A stretch of DNA of 64,000 nucleotides, taken from the NCBI GenBank assembly GCA_039545315.1, contig BCIM01000007.1, positions 1 through 64,000 on the forward strand, written 5' to 3'. Under the pieces are notes generated by a model, which saw only the letters and a program-made list of their open reading frames with translations, ran no database searches and was not told the origin of the DNA. This DNA comes from Kondoa malvinella (taxonomy: Eukaryota > Basidiomycota > Agaricostilbomycetes > Agaricostilbales > Kondoaceae). Each line of letters opens with the position of its first letter. Within the stretch, counting starts at the first letter, position 1. The position numbers were made by a program, and so were the translations under genes. Below, piece after piece: positions 47,125 through 57,178 of this stretch.

Positions 47125-49645
47125 CTAGGCTCGATGGTGAAGCTGCTCCATTCTCGAGATCGTCCTCACCCGAGCTTGCCTCGCCGCACCAGCATCAACG
47201 ATCACCCTGACTGGCCTGAAAAGATCTGCAGCCTGCTGTCCGCTGAACACCTCTGAGCGGAAACCACCTCGATAAGAGAAGTGAGACGCGACTGGCTGAG
47301 AGGAAGATCGGGGCTCCATCTGTCGCTGGCGGAGATAGGTGCGCGCTGATGTCGAGCAAGCTATAACCTGTTCGCTGTGCTGAGACAATGGCTGATGCTC
47401 GACAATCGGACTGAGATTGGCTGCTGGCATTGCAGGCTTTTTTCGACTTGAAAGGGCAACTCGATCGGTTCGGAGCTCGTGTCTCGCAGCTGGCAGAATT
47501 AGTTGGTCAGACCGGTCATCAATCTCGTCAGGCGCTATGAGGATGCGTTTCTTCTTCTTTGGTCGTGGCTTTGGCGCCTCGATAGTCATATCCTGATCGG
47601 ATGCAGCCAAAGTCGAAACAGCCTGACCAGCAGGCGGTACTGCTCGAGTACACATCAGCTTGCAAGTAACAACAATAGATGACTTACAATCAGCATTGTT
47701 GTAGCGAGCGAAATACTCGTCATTAGTACAATCTGCCTCCAAGTCGCCTTCATAGCCATCAGTCTCGATCGGATCAGAATTTGGAGTAGCACTGCGCCGA
47801 GTCTGTTCTTCGATGTTCGGTTCTTGCATGATCTCGTCGACAGGAGTATTGGGCGCCAGCACGTAGCCATTGCGATGAGAATGCAAAGAATGCCAAGGAT
47901 CGCTCGGACCAGTCGGAGTTGGCTCATCGTCCTCTGTCGTCTCATGCTCGACTTGCTGTTTACTCCCGAGCTCGTCTGACCGTTCCATTTGATGCTCCTC
48001 GAACTGTAAGGAGACCTGCTGTTCGGCAGGAAACACAAGTCCGGGTAAGCCGATGGGAAGCGAGCGCTGCCTGATCGTCGGGATAGGGTGCAAATCAAGT
48101 TCAGGAGCGAAGCCACTGGACTGGTGATTCGGAGCAGAATACTGGTGTATCGAAGGCTGGTCAACGAACTCTGGCTGATGATCGGCAAGAGAAGCATCTG
48201 CTGCAGCTCTAGCTTTCTCGACTGATGAGTAGACCATTGGCGGCTCGCGAGCGATACTAGCTGGAGTTTGTGGTCGAACTGATGCAATTGGAGCAGGCGA
48301 AGGCATGTGGACGGAAGGCATTTGCTCTTCTCCGTGATCAAGCTGCTCCGAATGGTTCCATTGCTCTGAAGGACCCTGAGGAGCATTGATTGCCTTTTGC
48401 GGACCAAACGACAACGGTTTCATAGCTTTCGGTAGCGGTTTAGGTTTACGTTTGCTCTTCTTGCTCAGCTTGATGTGCCTGTCCAGCATTTTGACCACCA
48501 TCAGCATAAGCTGATACAAAGTCTCCTGACTGACTGCACAGGCGTGTCTTTCTTTCTTTCGGCTCGGTAGTTAACATCAGGATCATCAGCAGCGACCATC
48601 TCCAACGGAACGAAAGAAGCAGCAGCTCGAGGTACGGCCTTGTCCTTCTTCCTCAACTTGCGTCCCTTCAATCTGTCCTGTAAGAGCTGCTCATCTTCAC
48701 TGCTCCGACTTGCTTCGCTCCCACGACGTTCTTTCGGCTCTTCATGCAAATAAGGAATACGCTTCAGGCTATGCAAGTGTTTGTGACCGGCCGCAGCTTG
48801 TCTCCTTTGTTTCTGCGAAGGCTGATCTGAGCCAAAAGTGGTTTCGCGAGCATGTGCGAGGAAGCGTTTGGTGTGATTAGGCTGAGCGCGCTGAATGAGT
48901 TCAATGCAAGAGTGCTAAGATCTCATTAGCACGGTACGGATCTCAAGAAGAGGAAACCTACATGTAGAGGAATGGTAGCTCGACGAAGAGGAATAAAGTC
49001 TAGAATTTCTTTGGGCTGATGCTCAACGATCTGCTCAGGTGTGGGTTCCTTCTTTCGCAGATGAGCCAAGTTCCAAGGAGGAGAGTATGGCTCGGGATCC
49101 GGAGCTTCTGCAGATCGGTCATTTAATAGACTAGGCTCTCTAGCGTCACGACCAGCGTTGCTAGCAGATCTGCTGTGCTGTTGCTCAACAAGCTGCTCGT
49201 GCTCATTGTTTGGAAAGATGTCGAGATCCAGCAAGTCTGTCTTGCCGACAAGCTGGGCATCTTCGTCACCAGAAGTGGTTGGTTGAATGCGCTTCTTTTT
49301 CCATTGTGGTCGGTGACGAGTTGAGGGACCTCGAAGACGATGCTCGACTTGGGCTAACTCGAAGTCGGCGTTGTCAGGGAATGACTTGCGACGATGCTTG
49401 TTCGGAGATGCAACATTAGTCAATCTCTTCGAAGCGTCTTCACTTTGACTGCTTGAGCTTGTATCCGCAAATGTAGAGTCCGAAGCAAGCAACGGCGTCA
49501 AAGGAGCATTGAACCCAAAGATCTCTTCTGCCAGGCGATCCTTTGTGTTGGACAGCGCAAAAGTGCGAGAAGAACTTGTTGCTTGTGTCTTGCGAGGACG
49601 ACGTAGCCTGAAGCGAGATGTAAAGCTCTCCTCTTCGTCTGACAT
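47125..49645 (-). CDS. Long disordered protein, unrecognised
   Basis: ATG 49645 begins MSDEEESFTSRFRLRRPRKT. At least two introns, near 48860-48950 and near 48530, join three large exons into about 790 residues. Composition is rich in Ser, Gln, Pro, Glu and Arg with almost no hydrophobic core. Local features are NKHRRKSFPDNADFELAQVE, RHRPQWKKKRI, EPYSPPWNLAHLRKKEPTPE, an amphipathic helix ETLYQLMLMVVKMLDRHIKL and a basic cluster KPRPKKKKRILIAPDEIDD. Several NLS-like patches suggest a nuclear protein. I know no family for it. The junction near 48530 is uncertain because no strong donor fits the frame change. It diverges from the Gep4-FIST gene with only 169 bp between the two ATGs. Confidence 0.55.
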
Positions 49646-49814
49646 GACGCGCTTCTGAATTCGGTCGCGGTTTGCAAAACGAGACAGCAGAGAATCGATA
49701 GAGAGGCAACAGCGACGTCTGCGGTCTCAGGCTGTCTGTGACATGCAGCCCAACTGTTATTTCGCCCACTTGCCAAGTTCACGACCTTCGTCTCTCTTCA
49801 GCGATTTGCGCTCA

Positions 49815-52286
49815 ATGGGCAACCTATACGGCGCGCTGTATGTCTTCCGTGTATTGCTCAAGCCTTCGTTGCTGCTGCCACGACTGGTAATCAAAGGTGA
49901 GTGCTTGCCTTGATGGTGACAACTTGACAAGAGAGCTGACATCCGTCAAGATATTCGCGATTTGGACTTTCAGTGCCTTAGGAACAAAGGTTTCACTGGT
50001 CTTGTGTCTGCTCTCCTCTCTTTTTTCTGTCTCTGTTCTGTGTTCTGAGAGTTGTTCAATCAGTTTCGACAAGGACAACTGCCTTGTTTGTTTTCCTTCC
50101 TCTCATGTCCTTTATCTGCCTCATGCAGTGTATAGACGAAGCCGCACGCGGACAGTCTACCTGCAGAACTCGAAGTAAGTCTGATCGCGCATTGCGCGGC
50201 GTCATGCTAATGTTCGAGTAGAATGCTTGGTCCCGGGCACTCGCTGCCTTCCCTAGCTCTATTGTCATAGTGTCAAACTCTGCTGGAACACGAGATGATG
50301 CTTCTCTGATCGCCGTGAGTCGTGTACATCACACTATACAAATTCTGATGTGATCTTTAGGCCCAAGCAGTCTCGCGCTCCTTACGGGTACCGGTGCTCA
50401 TTCACGGCAGAAAGAAGCCAGCATGCGCTCACGAAGTGATGAATCACTTTAGAGCTCCTCTTCGTGATATCACCAGCGCAGTCTGGCCAAAAGGCTATCC
50501 TGACAGCTTTACTCCACCTGAAAAACACAAGATTCTCGTCGTCGGCGATCGATCAATGACTGATACCGTCCTCGCCAACCTCATCAATTCTCCCAATTTT
50601 ACAGCTGTACCAGTCTTGACCCAACGACTTTGGGCGACCGAAGGTCTAGGAACAGCTTCCATGCGTTTCCTGGAAGGTGCTTCTCGTAAAGCTGTCGAAT
50701 ACTCTTCTCGACGTTGGCATGTCCCAAAACCTCGAGCTAAAGATGACCTCGAAGACTGCTTGATGAGACCTACGCCTGTAGTCAGAAGAAGTCGCTTCGG
50801 CGGATTGTCAAGCATAACGAATCTGATGCGACTCAAACTACCTGCGCTTGGCTCTAGATCGATATGGACCTCTTCCACCATCTATCGCTCCTCGCCTGAA
50901 GAGCTTGTACAAGAAGCCGAGAAACGATTATCATCACTTGCCCAAGACCCTTCTTTCATGTTTGGTCTATCTAAGAATCTACCACCTCAACAGCTCGGTA
51001 CCCTCGTTCAACGCCTACAGAAGATCCCATGTACAGCATCTATAGGCTGTCTGACAGATATCGCCTATCCGGATACTTTCTCTTTAGCACTGGCGATCTG
51101 GACTCCAGAAGAAGGCAAACAGATCGTCGCTTTCCGCTCTGAAATCAAGGGCAAACCGAGGATCTCGCTAGGAAGGGAAGTCAAGCCGGAAGTGCAGGAA
51201 GAGCGGGACTCTTTAGATCAAGCGATCAGTGAAGGTCCGAAAGATTGGTCGGCTTTGTTTGGTGCAAATGCTGCGGGTGCGAGGAATGATGTGGCTTTGC
51301 CTAAAGCTTTGAGGAACATCAAGTGAGTTGTCTGGTGCATTGCGTCTGCTCTCGAGCTGAAATTGGAATGGGCTAGGCCTGAGAAGATTGAACGGATCTG
51401 GTACTTTACCGATGACGCACCTGAAGGATTGATGGAAGCGCTAGACAAGACTCTTCCAAATTGCTCAAATGTATGCTGTTCATCAACATTACAACGGAAA
51501 ACTGATGTTCATCAGTATGGCATGCTAGCTTCTTCGACACCTTTTGTGACTGGAAGGCGAATGACTCTACTGCAAGGAGAATCTATACACTCTGATGGCG
51601 CAGTCGGTCTCGCTCTCGTCACTCAGGGACTTGCATCGACTGCACCAAAAGTACAAGCTGAATATCCTGGTTGGGAGCCTCTGGGCAAGCCTTACGAAAT
51701 CACCGAGTCAGTCTCTCTTTGGCGAGGCTGCTGATACGATGTTGACATTAGTATAGCGCGCAAGGCAACATCATCCTCACGCTAGGCGATCAGCCCGCTG
51801 CGAGAATACTTCTCGAACTGGCTCAATCCCAAGCCAAATCTAAAGGGTCACAAGTGCAGAAAGAAACTGAGTACTTTGTCGGTCTGGTTCGAGCTGCTTC
51901 GAAAAGCCAGCCATGTCCTCCTGGTCAAGCTTCATCCCTGTCCCGCGTCACTTCTGGCGATCCATCTCGAGGTGCCATGGCTGTTGATACCGAGGCTTCT
52001 TTCGCTAGTGGAGATTACTTGCAGGTGTGTTGCGTTTTGGCCGTCTGTCTTTGGCCTGCTGACGGTGAAACAGTTCTTTCATCAAGTCGGCGGTGAGAGC
52101 GCTTCGAGACTAGCGATTTCAAAAGACACCTCGGCTGTTATCTGCATGACTTCACCTTCCTCAGCGATGCAAATGGAGAACGTGTTTCAGATTGCGTCAG
52201 AACATGGGTCCATCATCAGCCCTGGAGCTGGACAGAAGAGCTGGGTCTGCTCCCTACCAGGCAGCATCACGTACAATACACTGTGA
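49815..52286 (+). CDS. Gep4-type HAD phosphatase fused to FIST_N/FIST_C domains
   Basis: N-terminal half: MGNLYGALYVFRVLLKPSLL, DIRDLDFQCLRNKG, then HAD motif I FDKDNCLV, motif II VSNSAGTRDD, motif III KKPACAHEV and motif IV VVGDRSMTDTVLANL, in the order of mitochondrial phosphatidylglycerophosphate phosphatase Gep4, which makes phosphatidylglycerol for cardiolipin. Without a stop, the same exon (about 50362-51322) continues through a basic, Ser-rich linker (50763-50874) into IWTSSTIYRSSPEELVQEAEKRL, a FIST_N-like start. Later exons give ERIWYFTDDAPEGLMEALD, GAVGLALVTQGLA, WEPLGKPYEITE and GNIILTLGDQPAARILLELA, the FIST_C pattern found in FBXO22 and bacterial sensors. The junction is seen directly. 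Its functional meaning is inference. Exon edges near 50000-50060 are uncertain. The last exon ends PGSITYNTL at 52286. Confidence 0.8.
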
Positions 52287-52329
52287 CAACTGTATATATG
52301 CTTCGAATGACCCCTACCCGACACAAGTG

Positions 52330-54583
52330 CTATTTTACAAACTCCTTATCTCCCTTGCGTATTCTCTGCTCGAGTGAGAGCTGACTTGCTTCATCCCCTA
52401 ATCGCCTTAGCTGCCTGACACAGATACGAACTGCCGGTCTGACCCTATTGCGCCAATCTCTTCCATCCTTCGCTTCCGGCACACGATCCAGTAGTTCCAG
52501 TATGCTTTCACTGCTCATTCGCCCATATCGAACTGTCGCTTCGAACAGCAGATTGACAGTATCGTGGGTGTACTGCGTTCGAGGAATCTTGGTCATGGCA
52601 ACTTGGACCTTCTTCAGACTTCTCCAGCTCAGGCTCGATTTGTTCAAATAGCCCTTGAGCAAGATATGTTGAAGTGCAGGTTTCTCTTCTGGGTGCAGAC
52701 TGATCAAGCGACGAAGTAGAGTGAAGCGCTTATGCCGAGCCAAATTCCTGGCGTATGCAAACAGGACTACGGGTTCAGGCGATTTCTGTCGTTTCCAAAA
52801 CATGATGGCCGAAAAAGGTTTCAGACCATCAAAGCGAGCAGCGATGACCTGAGGAGTGCGTAAATCTGACGGTGGAGGCCAGATAGTAGGTGCTCGACCT
52901 ATAGCGAGAGCTTCGTGCATCCAAGGAGTGCGAAGATCAGTTGGAAAGGCACGTATAAGATCCCGATGTGTTCGATTCCGCCGCTGCAGGAAGCGCAAAC
53001 ACTCTTCTAGTGCTTCTACGTCACCGAGAGGTAGAAGACGAAGAGCGATGTTACGGATGAGTCGACACTTGCGTTTCGCGCTGCATACTGATCTAGCGCA
53101 GACTCCGAGAACACGCTGAACCATATTCTGGAGCTGACTGGGAGTGAGTTGGCCGAAGTCCATGTGAGGTAGTAGATGACCACGTCGTACGCTCTCTTCG
53201 ATCAATATCGGCAGGAAAGATTGATGCTGTTGTGGCGAGATGGGCTTGAATGCGTCGAGATGGACAGAGCGCACTAGATGAAAGCATGCAGCGGAGATTG
53301 AAGGAGACATAGAAGCTGGCGCGTGAGTAGCGAAGCAGAATCGAAAGAGCTTCTCGGCGGTTTTTAGGCGAAAAGGACGGCGACCTTGGATTATCGAAGC
53401 GGCAATAACGATCGTCGTACTGAGATCATCGGCACAGAGGTTGTCGCGAAAAAGAGCGACCATCTGATCTGGCGAGGAGGAGAGAAGGTCGGAAGCGAAT
53501 GCGTTTGCATGTTGACTGGCTGCTTGAGGGTGAAGAAGAGCGAGCTTGAGGTCTTCTTCTCTCATGAAGCCAGTATCTCTTGCGACTCCTCCATCCACGC
53601 CTATGCATGCTTCTGATCTGTCCATCTGCTTCATATGACTGAAGAGCCATCCCATATCGACCTCTTTCATCAATTGCCATACCAGGTTCCTCCCTCTCTC
53701 AAGCCCTAGCAAGTAGTCCAATTCATCTCGATCCAGATCACACAGGATCTCATTGGCGGTCCCTTGCTGACCGGCTTTGCACAACGCAGAAAGAAGCACA
53801 AGTACATCATTCGGCTCACATGCCGCTCGACAGCGATGGTACACTTGCAACGCTTTGTTATAGTTGACGCTCTTCTGCTGAAAATCGAAAGGTAGTAAGA
53901 AGATCCGGATCAGCAGCTTGAGCTTCTGCTGTTGCTCGACTGAGTAGGCTTTATCGGTATAGAGGTTAATGAGGAAGCTGCGTGCGTTGAGGTAGGTGAC
54001 TTGATACTTCTTTTCCTGCATTTCTGGAGACTTGCGGATCTTGAAGAGGGTGTGGACAGCTTCGGACAACAAGGGCAGGACGATAAAGAGGAAGGCGCCG
54101 AACTGATCCACTGGGATGAGGCGTTTGGTATCGAGCAGTTGTTGTATTTTTGCATGCAGCATTTGTAATTCTTTCTTGATATCCTGCTGTTCCGTTTGCG
54201 AGCGGAAGAAAACAAGGGATTCGTCCAATTTCCTGAGAGCTCGTTGCAATTTCGCTTGCTGTAATTCAGGCAATTGGAGATCTTCCGCGGGTGAGAAAGT
54301 CCCATATGATGTTGACTGCGACACGGCCGATGCTGTATCTGTCTTGAAGACGTGCCGACTATCGTGAACTAGAAATTTTGGTTGTCAGAAATATATTCTT
54401 GGGCCGCTCAATGACCAGCAGACGTACAGCTCTGTGACTTGAAAGCATTCTCTCTAGATGATCCAACAACATTTGCAGCAAGCCCAGGCAAGCAGGCGAA
54501 GAGGGGTAGTCGAGCGAGATTTGAAGAGGCAGCAGGTTGGAAATGCCGGACAACACGAAAGCGCATTCACTGCTCTCCTTCAT
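52330..54583 (-). CDS. Large all-helical protein, possible organellar PPR-like repeat protein
   Basis: A near-continuous frame of about 690 residues ends at 52330. It has no ATG near its start. An upstream exon from ATG 54583 (MKESSECAFVLSGISNLLPL) joins through a GTCACA...CTAG intron to give RMLSIHDSRHVFKTDTASAV. The body is helical with repeat-like units (KALQVYHRCRAACEPNDVLV, LLSALCKAGQQGTANEIL, FRFCFATHAPASMSPSISAA, RHKRFTLLRRLISLHPEEKP), as in PPR or other alpha-solenoid proteins acting on mitochondrial RNA. No catalytic motif is visible. High Arg and Leu content is consistent with an organellar RNA-binding role, but this is inference. It shares a 118-bp divergent promoter with the FAD synthase gene. 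Confidence 0.62.
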
Positions 54584-54701
54584 TTGGGGGTATGTCCCTT
54601 AGCTCTTCTGACTGTAATCCTTTGTCACCTGGTATCAGTTGAGGGCATTCGCGGTAGTTTCACAATAAGCAAGGTTGGAGCTGCACGTCGTCAAGCAAGG
54701 C

Positions 54702-55646
54702 ATGCCACAGTCTGCTTCTGGACCTACGAGCAACGGCCACCAGTCAAGCTTCACCAGCGAGGATGCTCGAGCGGTTTATGAACTCGCAGCTGCCGATACT
54801 CCGCTATCTGCTCAAGTTAGGCATGCCCTTCAAGTGATCGACAATGCTTTGGACAGCTACGAGTGCGTCCATCTCTCTAGTAAAGCTCAGGTGCTCAAAT
54901 ATTCATGTGTAGGAATGAAGAAATAGCAGTCTCGTTCAACGGAGGCAAGGACTGTACGGTCTTGCTTCATCTCATCTGCGCAGCCATGTTTCACCGCGCT
55001 GCCTCTGCGCCATCCACTTCTACTTCTCCTCCCCGTCTCAATGCAATCTACGTTCGATGCGATTCTCCCTTTCCTCAGGTGGAAGAGTTTATCGAGCTCT
55101 CATGCGCTTACTACAACCTTTCACTGCATACCATCACTTCAGACATGCGATCCGCTTTAACGACATATCAGAACAAGCACAAGCCGAAAGTTAAAGCTGT
55201 TATTGTCGGTACGAGGCGAAGTGATCCGCATGGACGAGAGTTGGGTGATACGAATCGAACGGATGTAGAGAAAGGTTGGCCGGATCTGATGAGAGTGCAT
55301 CCGATATTAGATTGGAGCTATCAAACGGTGTGGGACTTTTTGAGAGCTGACTCGTTGAGCAATAATGGGCATAAGGGTGTACCGTATTGCAACCTATATG
55401 ATTATGGGTATGCCAAACTCTTCTCTCCGTATTCAATCGATGCTGATCAAGCTTAGGTACACATCACTGGGATCAACGCACGACACGTTCCCCAACCCGA
55501 ATTTACGCTCACCCGATCACATGTCATTATGGAAACCCGCATATATGCTAGAAGACGAATCAATGGAACGGGCAGGTCGCGAGGGAGCAACATCGGTTCA
55601 AAAGCACGAAACGGGACAGCAAGAGCCAGTCAGCGCATCGATATAG
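54702..55646 (+). CDS. FAD1: FAD synthase (FMN adenylyltransferase)
   Basis: This enzyme adenylates FMN with ATP to make FAD. The PAPS-reductase-like domain is clear: EIAVSFNGGKDCTVLLHLIC (ATP loop), LNAIYVRCDSPFPQVEEFI, VKAVIVGTRRSDPHGRELGD (the signature GTRRSDP), FMN-site segment VHPILDWSYQTVWDFLR, and GVPYCNLYDYGYTSLGSTHDTFPNP, the last created by an intron at about 55409-55455. Start ATG 54702 (MPQSASGPTSNG) is followed by an N-terminal helix and one intron near 54864-54912. The C-terminus (SLWKPAYMLEDESMERAGRE) is normal. About 280 residues, as in fungi. The gene has a very close divergent neighbour. Confidence 0.93.
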
Positions 55647-55694
55647 AAGTGTTGTTTAGACATGGTTGTACAATATAGTTATAAAACAAGACTT

Positions 55695-56736
55695 TTACGG
55701 CCGCTTTTCTATTGCTTCTTCTCTATTCAAGGCTGCTTGACCTAAAGAAGGCGCTTTGTACGTTTGACTAGGCCGTATTGGCAATCGCGCAGAACTAGGT
55801 GCTGCGTCTAATGTCGAGCCTTGTTCTCCTGGTCGAGGGACTATAGTAGAGTCTTCCTTCATCTTTGACAGCTTGGCTTCTAGTGCGCGAATCTTTGCGT
55901 CCGTCCTGCATCTGAATGTCAGGGTTGTCGGGCATTGAGAAGGATGAACAAACGATGAGGCTTTCGATTGCTTTTGCAACGAGAGCAAGGTAGGTTTCGG
56001 TGGTTCACTCTTCTTCTTTCTTGGCCCTGTATGCCGCGAGGTAGCTTCCGCTGGCGCCTAGAAACGATCAGAAGTTGTTAAACATTAGGAAGGTGAAAAG
56101 CCTACTGCAGTAGATAGCGAGACGGTCAACCGACGGCCTCGTATGAGCTTGTCGTTGGTCTCGACTAGAGCATTGAGTGTTTCCTGCACAGTCCCGACTT
56201 AGCCTTTACTGTACTAAGCACGAACGGAAGCACTCACCTCTTTTGTGCCAAACTCAACAAACGCAAAGCCTCTCGGTTTGCCCTTTTGCGGTCCAGCGGT
56301 GTGAAAGAGATAATCTAATTTGGTAATTTTGCCATAGCGAGAGAATAATTGAACAAGGGTGTACCTAGATTCCGTCAATGAATTGCATTGATCAAAGATG
56401 AAGGCAACGCAACTCGTCGCATGATGGTGCCAAATTGCCCACGTAGAGCTTGGTCTCTTCTGTTTTGCTTCTGGCTTGAGCTGGGATAGCTTTGCCTTTG
56501 CCTTTAACATCTGGCGATAGTGGTCTATTGTTTTCGGCTATCAAAGCGTGTGATAGCGCCGCCGGAGTCAGTGCGGTAGATGTAGATGCCATTTCTGATG
56601 TTGTATGAGCGCTTGCAACCTCTCCGGCGATATTCTGTTGGACATGTTTGGCTCCCGTTTCTTCACTTTGCAACTTCACCTCTTTCAGCGACCCTTCATG
56701 CATCTCTTGCTGCTCATGGCCTGTGCATTGTTCCAT
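55695..56736 (-). CDS. RBM18-like RNA-binding protein (single RRM)
   Basis: One RRM spread over three exons: ETKLYVGNLAPSCDE (RNP2 KLYVGNL), YTLVQLFSRYGKITKLDYLF, KGKPRGFAFVEF (RNP1) and ETLNALVETNDKLIRGRRLTVSLS. The insert FHTAGPQKGKPRG between strands is typical of RBM18, a small RRM protein of unknown detailed function. After the RRM come a short basic region (RHTGPRKKKSEPPKP), a coiled segment TDAKIRALEAKLSKMKED and a tail with APSLGQAALNREEAIEKRP. Two ATGs are possible: 56736 adds a 48-residue acidic leader, while 56592 (MASTSTALTPAALS) gives the compact form. I list the longer one. The exon boundaries rely on the conserved RRM order. Confidence 0.83.
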
Positions 56737-57178
56737 CTATTGACTGCTGTGCTTTGCTGTGTAGATCTGTTCTTTCCTGCCTGGCAGTCGCGAGTATGGC
56801 GGTTAAACGCAAATGACGCGCAAATAGGCTTTCACCAACTGGATCGCGCTTTGCATGTTGTTTTGATCTGTGCAGAACGCGTGGGTTGGGCGTTTTGCCT
56901 AGCGCTACGCCCTCTGTCCTGTTCTTTTTTCGTCCGTGTCCTTTTGTGCTGTGCGCAGAAATTCTTCCATCTCGCAACGAGGTCCTCTGTTACAAGAGGT
57001 CTATTGTCTGCCAAGAGAGGCGAGCACTTGAAAGCCAAGCTACACATCCTTTGCTTTTCTGGTCCCTCTCTCCTTCAAAACAAACCATCAACACTCGTTC
57101 CAACAAGAAAGCTCTGGATAGCTTGACACCATATATTGCCGGCCAATACCCTATAAAATCAAATAAATACAATACAAG
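56737..57178. other. Intergenic between RBM18-like gene and LPMO-like gene A
   Basis: The 442 bases hold the divergent promoters. Frames on both strands are short and unsupported. Near the right end are CCAAT and TATAAAA sequences just before the start of gene A. Confidence 0.55.
57143..57160 (+). promoter_or_regulatory. Possible CCAAT and TATA elements upstream of gene A
   Basis: CCAAT at 57143-57147 and TATAAAA within 57151-57160 lie about 20-36 bases before the ATG at 57179. The spacing to a translation start is tight, so transcription would begin within a few bases of the start or use an upstream site. Position alone supports this. Confidence 0.3.

Noticed and set aside
50720..50880. Two separate genes (Gep4 and FIST) instead of a fusion.
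   Set aside because: There is no stop or intergenic gap; a single open exon carries both domains. Two genes would require a hidden intron or polyadenylation inside the frame. Kept as the refuting test of the fusion finding.
52330..54324. GTG start at 54324 for the helical protein.
   Set aside because: A spliced upstream exon with ATG at 54583 fits better; GTG initiation is rare in nuclear genes.
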